A stretch of DNA of 64,000 nucleotides from Plasmodiophora brassicae (lineage: Eukaryota > Endomyxa > Phytomyxea > Plasmodiophorida > Plasmodiophoridae), in contig JASFAU010000001.1 in assembly GCA_039704465.1 (NCBI GenBank), positions 310,001-374,000 on the forward strand, given 5' to 3'. Under the pieces are notes generated by a model. It was not told the origin of the DNA and ran no database searches. It was given only the letters and a program-made list of their open reading frames with translations. Positions 10,621 through 19,560 of this stretch are shown here, piece after piece. Made by a program: the position numbers and the translations under genes. Each line of letters begins with the position of its first letter. The stretch's first letter is position 1.

Positions 10621-11549
10621 TCAGGACCGCCTGAACCTGGACATCAGCTGGACAATTGCTGATCTTGAGCGAGTCCTCGAAGGCCGTGGTAAGGCGTCGG
10701 TATTCGTTGGTGAAACGTTGGCGTTCGTTCCTGAGACGTCCGCGTTCTGGCTCTGGTCTCTGCAACTGCGGCACAATGGGCACGAGTTGTGCCCTGCACT
10801 GAACCAGCCATTGATACAACGATCGTGGAACGGGTGGTTGCATGGAAAAGGAAGAATCGCCGGGCCCTGGACGACGTCGGTGAACGAACCCAGGCAGATG
10901 GGGCATCTGGAGCATAATGAGGCGCAACGATATGCAGAGCATATATACAACCATTCGCTTACCCATTCGGGTCGGCGTCGGGCAAGTCTTGCAGCAGCAG
11001 GCTGGACGCCGTAATTGGTGGCGGCTGTACTGTCGTTTGCCAAGCTGCGCGTGCCGCTTGCAGCTGGGATTGGATTGCAGTTCGCAGGTCATCGTCTTGT
11101 GAAGATGCGCCGAATGCAGCCAGGAACAGGGGCATTTGCAGCTCTTGGGCTACTGGATGAAGGTCACTCGGGTCAACTCCTTGATAGTATACGTCTTGGA
11201 TCCATTGTTGTGCGTGTTCAATCTTTACAAGGTCACATATTGTCGTCAGTTGGCAGAAAAGCAACAGTGGAATATATATTTGTACCTGATTCACCCTGTT
11301 CATGAAATCCGCGATGAGGGACAGTTGGGTAGCGTCGATGGCAGTGTCCAGGGTTATTCGGATTGAACGTCCGGGCCGCACAGCATTCCTCAGTCGATCT
11401 TCAATAACTGGAGAATGTTGAGCAGCGCGATCACTGGATATTTCGACACGATTTCTGCCAGACTGCAGTACAACAGCGTTGCAGAGTCCATTGGACAGGA
11501 AGATAGCGAGAAGCGCAAGCAGACCCGGTTTGACAGATCCACGTTCCAT
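10621..11549 (-). CDS. Secretory Skp1/BTB-like RING-H2 protein (copy 2)
   Basis: This is a divergent paralogue of the gene at 326-1185. It has a signal peptide (GLLALLAIFLSNGLCNA), a Skp1/BTB-like domain (VVLQSGRNRVEISSD..., ELQMPLFLAAFG), and a RING-H2 with all ligands (CPICLGSF...PCNHPFHDRC...CPLC). Exons are 11549-11286, 11222-10963 and 10906-10621, giving 269 residues. Intron 1 (11223-11285, 63 nt) keeps frame and has no stop, so a naive reading would retain it. It sits exactly where copy 1 has its first intron, which supports both models. Intron 2 (56 nt, GTAAGC...CTCCAG) lies immediately before the first RING Cys. The function is probably ubiquitin ligation, but the compartment is puzzling given the signal peptide. 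Confidence 0.72.
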
Positions 11550-11680
11550 GGCGTTCGTGCCCCTGCCTTCAATGTAGGAGGTGTCGATCGTGTCAGCTGG
11601 ACGGCTGGCGTACGTTGTTGCGCTTGCGGGTTCGAAATCCGTTTGGCGCCCTCCGGCCGTGCCACCGCAATCCGGATTCC

Positions 11681-11926
11681 GGAAGCGCGGCCGGCTCCGC
11701 AGTATCCTGCGCCGTGCGGAGTGCGGTCTGCTATCAATAGTCTTGCCAAATTGCGCTCATACGGAGCGCGCCTTCCCACTGCATGGTGCAAACTGCGGAA
11801 TCTGGAAGCGCGGCGGGCTCCGCAGTATATCCTGCGCAGTGCGGCGGTCTGCTATCAATAGTTCAGCGCAAAGTTGACCAGATTGCCTGCGCGCAAATTG
11901 AGCGCGGTCTCCAGTGCACGGTGCGA
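11681..11926. repeat. Two imperfect tandem copies of a ~123-bp unit
   Basis: The unit starting GGAAGCGCGG at 11681 recurs at 11804. Both contain GGCTCCGCAGTAT, then CCTGCGC, and GCGGTCTGCTATCAATAG. The second halves are more diverged, sharing AAATTG, GCGC and GCACGGTGC-like strings. No open frame is conserved between copies. Confidence 0.75.
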
Positions 11927-12399
11927 ACTGCAAGCCCTGTCCCTCGATCAGCTCTGATACATGGGAATATGGGCTTAGGGCATGCCTGTTCCTAGAGGTC
12001 GTAACGAGCTGACGCCGAGGAGTTTGGTGGTGCGTTTATTCCTGTGGTTTATGCGTTTTCACACGAGAGTCTAAGAAGTTATCAGGATCAGTTCAGCGCA
12101 GCAAACACCAGCATTCCGCGGTCTGGATGTGCCGACATGACATGCTGCCCTTCATTTTCTGGACCTCTTGCAGTCTGGCGACTTCAGGTTGACCGCGTCG
12201 TGGGCCATCCACACTCCTCGAACGAATCCCGAATAGCCGTTCGACTCAGCCGGCACCTAATTGGGCTCCTCCGCAGCGCAATACTCCAATAAACGTCCAC
12301 GACGTTGGACCGACCTCAGTCGGTCAATCCGTGTGGTTGACACATCTAACATCTTGCTCTGTCGTCACATTTTGACCGACTACCCATCGGTTGTACGCG

Positions 12400-12857
12400 T
12401 ATCGTCTCGCCCTTCTCGGCCCGTATCGGCTGATATCGTATTGTACCGCGTCCTAACATTGTCCCGTCTAGTGTAGCATCGCAGCCATGGCAGGAGGTGA
12501 TATCGTCCGCGAATCCGGATGCTGCAGCTGCGTCGGATGTTGCTGGCGCCATCGAGCTGCGCGACCTGAAGGCGGAGATCCTCGACCTCTTACCGCAGTT
12601 GAAATTCGCGCATGGCTCGCTGTCTAGGGCCAGCCCCCTCCCCCGCAGCGAGCCATCCGCGAATTTCAACTGCGGTAAGAGGTCGAGGATCTCCGCCTTC
12701 AGGTCGCGCAGCTCGATGGCGCCAGCAACATCCGACAACATCCGGATTCGCGGACGATATCACCTCCTGCCATGGCTGCGATGCTACACTACCTAGACGG
12801 GACAATGTTAGGACGCGGTACAATACGATGGGTCGATACGGGCCGAGACGAGACGAC
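12400..12857. repeat. Long inverted repeat, ~220-bp arms, 23-bp spacer
   Basis: The left arm (about 12400-12622) and right arm (12646 to about 12857) are near-perfect reverse complements. For example, GTGTAGCATCGCAGCCATGG on the left mirrors CCATGGCTGCGATGCTACAC on the right. Pairing is nearly exact for the inner 170 bp and loosens with small indels in the outer 40 bp. The right arm runs into the 5' end of a gag-like pseudogene, so the structure looks like an inverted duplication of that element's leader. A transcript would fold into a long hairpin. Confidence 0.88.
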
Positions 12858-13708
12858 TCGTCGGCTTCTCCGGTCATCAGCGCTGTGCCTTCCCTATTGC
12901 CTCTCCACGCTTCTGTGGCTTCGTCTCTGCCGAATTCTGTCGCCCCGTCGACGCAGCATCCCGTGTCCCCGCCGCCGCCGCCTATTGCTGTCCAGTCCCA
13001 CGATATCCCGCGGTTTTCGGGGGCGGACGGTCTGTCGACGATGCGTTGGTTGACCGCCTTCGCGCGGATCACCCAGACGCCGTTAACGTCTAACAGTCCG
13101 CTTTCCGACGCTGTGCAAAGCATCTTGACGACGGCCTTGAAAGGATACGCCCTTGAGACGTCTTATCTTGACCTTCCCGAGGACGCGTCAATGGCGGACG
13201 TGGCGTCCCCCCTGCTTCATGATTTTCCGGAGCCTTCGTTAAAGCAGGTCGAAGCGGATTTGACAAGCAGACTGCCAGTGTGGTTCACCACGCGCGGGCA
13301 TTCCAGCGCTTGTACAAGAAGGTTCTACAACTTGACCCCTTGTATAGGCTGAGTCCGTCCCGTTTGGCGGAAAAGTTCCGCCTGTCCTTGAACCCTGCAC
13401 TTTCAGACGCCCTCTTCATTTACAACTACACCGAGTACGGCAAGATGTTCGAGATGGCGGTCCATCTCGAACCGAAGTATCCGACCGCCGCCGTCAACGC
13501 TATCGAGGTCGGAGGGGCGCAACCTTTGGTCTGCCACTATTGTCGCGAGGCTGGCCATTCCATTGCGTCCTGCCCCAAGCGACCTCCTTGACAGCACTGT
13601 CACAAGGTTGGTCACCGCTCCGCGCTGTGCCCCGAGGTGTACGCTGGGCAACACAACTTTTCGAGCGCTGCATTTGCCGTCTGGTGTTGCTGGGTGGCGC
13701 GTAATTGA
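12828..13708 (+). pseudogene. Retroelement gag-like remnant with CCHC zinc knuckles
   Basis: From the ATG at 12828 the frame encodes a Ser/Pro-rich leader and then a retrotransposon gag-like core (IPRFSGADGLSTMRWLTAF...). Around 13277-13283 the coding signal moves to another frame (a -1 shift), where it continues with the gag-like AFQRLYKKVLQL and LSPSRLAEKFRLSLNP. A CCHC knuckle follows (CHYCREAGHSIASC). A TGA at 13589-13591 stands where the first Cys of a second knuckle (HCHKVGHRSALC) would be expected. No protease, reverse transcriptase or integrase follows, and I found no long terminal repeats. This is a decayed, non-autonomous copy. Confidence 0.75.
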
Positions 13709-14623
13709 CGATGCCGACCGTGACGTTGATGCCGGCCGTTGCGGCCAGTGCCATCGCTGACGGTTGCTGTGCAGCAGAGCCGAGCGCAGAGTGACACCTT
13801 GGCGGGCAAGCGCGATCTGATCGTCCTGACAGCGTAATAGGCAGGTCTTCTTGTGCCGTCGGTTCTCAGCAGGTCCCAATCCGTGATCAGTGCCCACGAT
13901 TGATGAGGGCATCGTTGATGGCACGTGCACAGACTAAGTAGCAGCAGGTTGCAGGCGACTCGTGCCACGTACGAGACCGACGAAGTATGGTTGTCAGCCA
14001 TGCCGTTGAAGACAAGCGTTGTCGCGAATTCCGTCACGACCAACGGCGCAGAGACGCAGAGTAGACGGATACGATCGAGCTCGCCACAATACGACGGCCA
14101 AGTGTGGCCGCATCCATTGGTGGCCAATATTTCATGTCGAAGATATTGACGATGTTCAACATATAGGCGATGTTCAACATATGGACGATGTTCAACATGA
14201 GAACAGACGTTGTGGTGGACTGGTGGTGGACAAGATCTGAATCACCAACGATGCAGGGGAAACATGAACATTCCAGATCGCGGACACGGGCCCGCCGCAG
14301 AATGAACAGCTATTACGAGCTTGCAGTGCTAGACACTCTAGTTTGCTATGGACTTGCCGAACATTCTCAGAAGATTATACGGGCAAGGGGGGTCCTTTAA
14401 AACGGACAGCAGCGGATATGGAAGGCTGTGGACCAAACAGGTCACGTGCGAATGAAATAAGTCCCCGTCTAGAAACGGTGGTGCGCAACGCTTCAACAGT
14501 CTTGGGCCGCCCGATTCTACCGCGCCCAGCTGTTCCAGAGGCCGGCCTAGAAGGTTCACTGGTTGGCATGGCGATCCTGCCAGGAGAATACCGATTAATT
14601 AGCCGTAGTATACTGACTTATGA
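13709..14623. other. Intergenic region, no gene seen
   Basis: About 0.9 kb lies between the gag remnant and the RhoGEF gene. Apart from the 18-bp tandem repeat at 14149-14202 I see no coding or RNA signal. Open frames on both strands lack conserved motifs. Confidence 0.45.
14149..14202. repeat. Three tandem 18-bp units
   Basis: ACGATGTTCAACATATAG is repeated three times with one or two changes per copy (GCGATGTTCAACATATGG, ACGATGTTCAACATGAGA). Confidence 0.8.
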
Positions 14624-16432
14624 TTACTCCCAGGCGCTAGACTCGATTTCGCTGTCGTCCTCGTTCTGGACGAATTTTCGATATCGGTCAAGGGACTTCT
14701 GTAGCTGTGCATGAAGGTCGGTCTCGAATCTTGACTGAGTCGGTGGTCGCCGTTCCACGTGCTCGACCTTCCTCAGCGCCTTTCCGGCCTGAATTTCTTT
14801 CAGCAGCTGGTCGTTCGCGTCCGGCCTCTCCGGCTGCGCCACGTTGTTACTGGCCTGCCTTCGGCTCCGGCTCAACGGGCTTGGCGCTGAATTCCTTCGC
14901 ATCATGACCGAAGAACCGTCATTCGCTGGAATGACAACTGCAGGGACTGGTGGCGCCTCTGGTATATACACAGGCGGGGAGCCCATATCGTCGCCTTGTC
15001 CCTCATCGTCATCGTCGTCCTCAGAGATGTCTTGCTGCATGCCAACATCGGGTGGTGCAATCGGTACAGCCTCCGGGGAGGCAGGTTCCTGTTCTGCACG
15101 GGAAGGTTCCGGCGAATCAGGTACCGGTGTCGGCGACTTCACCGGGGTTGGCGATTTCACTGGTCCTGGTGATCGCGCTCTTGCAGTACGAGGCATCGTA
15201 AGGTCAGGCATCTGCCGAACGCTCAGCGATTTGGACGGTTCGCGTTCGATGACGCTCTGCGCTCTTCGCTCCCGATGTTTCGTGCTCTGCTGTATGACGG
15301 TCCTAAACTTCTTCTTGAAGATCATCTTCTCGAATTCGACGCCGTCAGCGGGGACAGGTTGCCCTGATAGTTCCGCCTGGATGACGTTGAAGTTGTCGAT
15401 GGCGCTATTGATGGCCGCCATCCACTCCACCTTCTCTTCGTACGTCGCCGCCTGCAGTGTCACCGGTTTCGTTGACGCCTTCACGTAGAAGGCGTTGTGG
15501 ATCGGGTTGTTGTCCCGTTCTGGGATGTCGGCAACGGCCATGCCCGCCAGGTGCAGGACGTGTTTGACGCGACTCGGCTGGATCGGCGTCCGGATCGTCG
15601 CGTACAACAGCATGTCATTGAACAGGACGAACAGGTACTTCTTCGATTTGTGCAGGCGCGACTTCTTATGGAACGACTTCTCCAGCTCGCCGTACTTCAG
15701 CACCAGTCGCGAGGGGCTGACGAGGTCCACAGTACCGCGGAACACTTTCTCCTGGAACCTGACAACCAGCTTCCGCTGGGCGTCGTCCTGAAGGTTCGCC
15801 GAGATGTGGTCGGTGACCTGCTGGATGGCGAAGATCGCGTTCTTCACTTCGCGACTCGTGTTTTCGTCCGGATCGAGTTTCTGGTACAAGGCAGCGAGGA
15901 ACACGAGGTACTGCGGTAGGCGAAAGATCGGCCCTTCCATCAGCTTGGCGACGCGGTGCCCGGCGCATCGCTCGCTGATCGCACAGAACTCGTTGAACTT
16001 GCCCTTGCGCTTTCGTAGCGACTGCATTAGTTGCATGGCGCCTTTCTGGCGGTTGATATAGGTGGCGTAGAGCTTGAAGTACGGGATCATCGACGTCATG
16101 ATCCGGCCGCATTGCTCCGTGAGGCGCCCGTTGAGCCTGGCCTTCAGCAGTTCCGAATGCAGGCGCCTGTTGACGAGGTAGATGTTGCCGACGTTCAGGA
16201 ATATGTTTTCGATCTCGGCGTCGGTCAGGATGGGCGCGTTCTCCTCGTTATGGTGCCGCAGACGGCTCTCGAAATGATCCACCAGGTTCCGTAGGCACTG
16301 CTGGACGTAGACGTCCTCGCTATCGAGGAACGCGTCGCAGATCGCTTCGGCGCTAAGCATGTGCAAATCCGCCGGGATCTGCATCACCGAGCTATCCTGC
16401 CTGCTGGGGGCCACCAGAGCGCCGCCCGACAT
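14624..16432 (-). CDS. RhoGEF (DH-PH) protein
   Basis: Family knowledge: DH-PH proteins load GTP onto Rho-family GTPases at membranes. The frame gives 602 residues from the ATG at 16432; the longer frame to 16459 starts with GTG. The DH domain spans about residues 20-215, with IENIFLNVGNIYLVN, QCGRIMTSMIPYFKLYATYI and the conserved PIFRLPQYLVFLAALY helix. The PH domain spans about 240-355 (LVLKYGELEKSF, KKYLFVLFNDMLLYA, EKVEWMAAINSAI). The C-terminus is Pro/Ser/Glu-rich and probably disordered. No intron is needed. A second DH-PH protein lies at 32956-35637. Confidence 0.88.
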   Translation of the reverse strand: MSGGALVAPSRQDSSVMQIPADLHMLSAEAICDAFLDSEDVYVQQCLRNLVDHFESRLRHHNEENAPILTDAEIENIFLNVGNIYLVNRRLHSELLKARLNGRLTEQCGRIMTSMIPYFKLYATYINRQKGAMQLMQSLRKRKGKFNEFCAISERCAGHRVAKLMEGPIFRLPQYLVFLAALYQKLDPDENTSREVKNAIFAIQQVTDHISANLQDDAQRKLVVRFQEKVFRGTVDLVSPSRLVLKYGELEKSFHKKSRLHKSKKYLFVLFNDMLLYATIRTPIQPSRVKHVLHLAGMAVADIPERDNNPIHNAFYVKASTKPVTLQAATYEEKVEWMAAINSAIDNFNVIQAELSGQPVPADGVEFEKMIFKKKFRTVIQQSTKHRERRAQSVIEREPSKSLSVRQMPDLTMPRTARARSPGPVKSPTPVKSPTPVPDSPEPSRAEQEPASPEAVPIAPPDVGMQQDISEDDDDDEGQGDDMGSPPVYIPEAPPVPAVVIPANDGSSVMMRRNSAPSPLSRSRRQASNNVAQPERPDANDQLLKEIQAGKALRKVEHVERRPPTQSRFETDLHAQLQKSLDRYRKFVQNEDDSEIESSAWE

Positions 16433-16515
16433 CGTTGCCCTCCGACAGGACACCACCAAGATATTCCCAGGAACCGATCCCGATGACTGATATCAATCCT
16501 TAGTCGATTATATGG

Positions 16516-18177
16516 CTATTTAAGCAGCTGGACGCCTCTCAGGAGCTGCTGCAGGATGTACGATTTAGCGCTATGGAACACCAGCTTGATATTATCCTTA
16601 TCGATTGCCGTCGTGTCGTAGAACCTGTCATAGTTTCAGCGCGCACGACGTGTCCGCATCGTCCCCTGTCGTACTTCAACGGTCGAGATTTGATGTGGAG
16701 CTCGGCGCAAACGGAGTCGAATGCGGTCTGGTATAGATCGCGGTAGTACTGCGACGCGGACGCGAACGACCCATCGCCTCGGTAACCCGCCATATGCTCC
16801 CCGAACGGCACGCCCTTCAGCTTCTTCTTGAATAGGTCTGCAACGGGAGCTTCCATACCGAGCGAGCGTTTGTCTCACGCGACGACGTACCCGTCTTGTT
16901 GAACAGAACCACCAGCCTATATATCAAACCGTAAGTGGAGTCTGAGACGCGACGAAAGCCGGCCGGGTACGCACCCTGCTTCTCGAAGTGACGGCGCTTT
17001 GCAGACCTGGGCAACGATACCCGTCTGAGTTTAAGGGAGAGGGAGAGAGTGGCCGACATGGCCCAGTTCACCCGCGAACCTGTTTGAATACGTCCAGTGA
17101 TTCCAGGGCCCTGTTAGTCGTGTTGTCCTACAATGGCACATCATCAGAACCGCAGTGGAATGGTGGCCGCTAGATCACCCCCAACCTCCACGCATTTCAA
17201 GTCGTAATCTGGATGGCAGAGTTCAGCATGGGTCATCGTACCGATTCATTGCTACTTATACCGGATCCAGCGACGACAAACATGACGACATGGACGTCGG
17301 ATAAGGCGTTCAGCCATTTCCTTCTCTCGCTGCGTTGCCCGCCAACGTCGATAATCCGGATCACTGTCATTCATGGTAAGCCTCAGTGGCGTTCGTACGA
17401 CTTGGCGAGGGACACTGAACTGGTGCCTTCCGTGACAATGACCTCATCGTGAATGCCGGTCGTCTTCACCCTGCTGATCAGGATGTCCATCTCGCTCGGT
17501 AACCACGAAGGCAGAGCGATCGTCGCGATCTTATCAAAGAAGTGCTGGACGTTTTCCGACATGTGAAACAGTTCCCGGTGATCATAGACCTGTTGTTCAC
17601 GGTTCAACCCCGCTCTCTTCGGAAGCCTAATTCGAAGCAGTACCCTTCGGATGCCCGGATCCATCCAGATCGCGTAGATACACGCGACCACATCGTCGGT
17701 GAGCCGTTCGGGCATCCCATCCATGGACCACTGCTGCACCTTGTACATGGCTTTCTGGACGTTGTGTGGGAACACCAGTCCCGCACCCAGGCGCTCCCGA
17801 ACGCTGGCCGACGACGCCGCCAGGACCAGGCGATACACATCGTTAATCGCCATTTGGTGGATCATGGCCCGGCACTGAACCAGCTCCCCCGTCGGGTATG
17901 GTACGCCATGCAGAAACCTCAACTGCTTGCAGAGCGTCGACTAGCCGAAACAAACCGTCAGGATCATCCCGAACAACGTCACTCGGGTACGTACTTTGCC
18001 GCTTTCGCCGCATCCTAAGAATAAAACGCGAGGGACGCGAGCCTCGCGTTGCCTATCGCGCTCAAGGTTCCTGGTGATTATGACGCTGGCCGAGCGTTCT
18101 TTCCTGCGGCACGATGGCTGGCAGCACGGCCTCCGACGACGTTTGTCGTCGATACCCACAGGGACGATAGCTGCCAT
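16516..18177 (-). CDS. Heterotrimeric G-protein alpha subunit, ~9 exons
   Basis: All G motifs can be assembled across eight introns of about 50-75 nt. They are the P-loop GCGESGK|STLCKQL (intron 17941-17994), switch I RVKTTGI with the arginine that RGS-assisted hydrolysis needs, and switch II DVGGQRSERRKW with the catalytic Gln. Next come FVVAGSDYDLK, TNRALESLDVFKQ, the base motif FNKTDLFKKKL, and the C-terminal TTAIDKDNIKLVFHSA ending LLRGVQLLK. The helical domain (DIYAIWMDPGIRR-like region, HFFDKIATIALPSWLP) is complete. Oddities are Cys for the second P-loop Gly/Ala position, NKTD instead of NKKD, TTAID instead of TCATD, and no Gly2 for myristoylation at this start, although a Cys cluster (PCCQPSC) could be palmitoylated. 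The true first exon may lie upstream. Likely partners are the 7TM-RGS proteins at 50-54.5 kb. Confidence 0.92.
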
Positions 18178-18456
18178 GCTGGCGAGGTGCTCGGATCGCC
18201 AGTACGGGTCACCTGGATCGATCCAATTGCAATTCCAATCACACTATACAAGTAATCGTCGTCTATGCTCCCGACAAAAAGAAAGTCGTACGGCACAAAA
18301 CCAAAGTCGATAGGCTCTTCGCGCGTCCTGGCAGACGCATGTGACATGTCACCTTTGTTTGTGTACTGTAAACAGCAGCCAATATCGTTCCGGCCGACAA
18401 ATGAATAATACATGGTCTACGGTACATGATGTTTTCATAGCAGCTGCCATGTGGTT

Positions 18457-18527
18457 GCATCGTTAGTTTAGTGGTAAAATGTCTCGCTTCCAACGAGACG
18501 TCCCGCGTTCGATTCGCGGACGATGCA
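18457..18527 (+). tRNA. tRNA-Gly(UCC)
   Basis: A 71-nt cloverleaf with acceptor stem GCATCGT/ACGATGC, A box TAGTTTAGTGG, anticodon loop CTTCCAA (anticodon TCC) and B box GTTCGATTC. A TTTT run lies about 10 nt downstream. There is no intron. Confidence 0.95.
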
Positions 18528-18652
18528 CTACCTTCTTATTTTGGGACAAGCTCGTTTTGTGTGTATTCGTGACACCTATGTTCTCAGCACCTCAGTTTTC
18601 CTTAATTATCGTTTCGATACGGTACAATACTAATATACCATGAATAAACATC

Positions 18653-19501
18653 CTAAACGGCTGGCTGTACTGTGAACGTTTCAGTAACGGATGGTGCATC
18701 ACGATTGGCGATCAGGACGTCATGTCGGCTAGGTAACGACAAGAACTTCTTCGTTCGCTCGTTCTGGAATGTATACAACGGTTCGATGGGCCCGGGTCGC
18801 ATGATCCATTCCTGGTCCAGGCCAACGATCGTGCTCATGGAATCGATCTTGCCGTTGGAGTCGGTCCCCAAGTACCGTGCACCCTCGGTCTTGAACGCGA
18901 CAATACCACCATCAGTACCGGCGCCGGGCGTCAGCTCCACGAGTTCGTACTTCTCCCAGGGCCAGATCGACTTGTCGTCCTGCGTCCGTACTGTAATTGG
19001 AACAACTTCCAGTCGGAGCCGCTCCCACTCTCCCACCGCATCTCGATCGACAACCGGCGCCTCGTTGGCCGACGCTGTGCACAGGAATTTACTCGTCCGA
19101 CGGCTCCGCAGCGTATGCATCCCCGGGTGTTGATACGCGTCCTCGAGCCACCACTGCGCGTCCACACCCGCGTCCTCGAACGATGTCAGTCGCCCATTTC
19201 GCCCGACACCCACAAACAACCCGTGGCGGTTCCGCAGCGCGACGACGTCATCCCCATCAACATCGACCACCTGGAAGTACTCCCATGGGCCGGCGACGCT
19301 GCGGTCCGCCACATACGTCCCGTTGTCCTCGGCGCACAGATACCGCCCGTAATGCGTTCGGAACGCGACCTGCTTCCAAGGCTGACGGCGTTGGCGGAGG
19401 AAATCCATCACGCAAACCCTGTGCGCACCGAACAGTCCGAACTTGGCAGTGGCGTCGTACCAGGAATACACTGACAGAGGCGCAGCGGGCGCGTGCTGCA
19501 T
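18653..19501 (-). CDS. Fascin-like double beta-trefoil protein
   Basis: This is an intronless 282-residue protein. Repeated fascin-type strand motifs are visible: FRTHYGRYLCAEDNG, GPWEYFQVVDVDGDDVVALRN, HGLFVGVGRNGRL, TLRSRRTSKFLC, GEWERLRLEVV, VAFKTEGARYLGTDSNG and TFQNERTKKFLS. That makes two beta-trefoils, against four in animal fascin. Fascin-family proteins bundle actin in filopodia, but short two-trefoil forms have less certain roles, and hisactophilin-like actin or membrane binding is also possible. There is no signal peptide or membrane segment. Confidence 0.75.
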   Translation of the reverse strand: MQHAPAAPLSVYSWYDATAKFGLFGAHRVCVMDFLRQRRQPWKQVAFRTHYGRYLCAEDNGTYVADRSVAGPWEYFQVVDVDGDDVVALRNRHGLFVGVGRNGRLTSFEDAGVDAQWWLEDAYQHPGMHTLRSRRTSKFLCTASANEAPVVDRDAVGEWERLRLEVVPITVRTQDDKSIWPWEKYELVELTPGAGTDGGIVAFKTEGARYLGTDSNGKIDSMSTIVGLDQEWIMRPGPIEPLYTFQNERTKKFLSLPSRHDVLIANRDAPSVTETFTVQPAV

Positions 19502-19560
19502 TCGTTCGCAAAGTTGCGCCAGTGGGGCGGCATCCGCTTAGTTAGTGCCGCATTTAGTTT

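Noticed and set aside
13589..13591. Selenocysteine or programmed readthrough at the gag TGA
   Set aside because: No stem-loop element or downstream pol was recognised, and a separate frameshift lies upstream, so decay is simpler.
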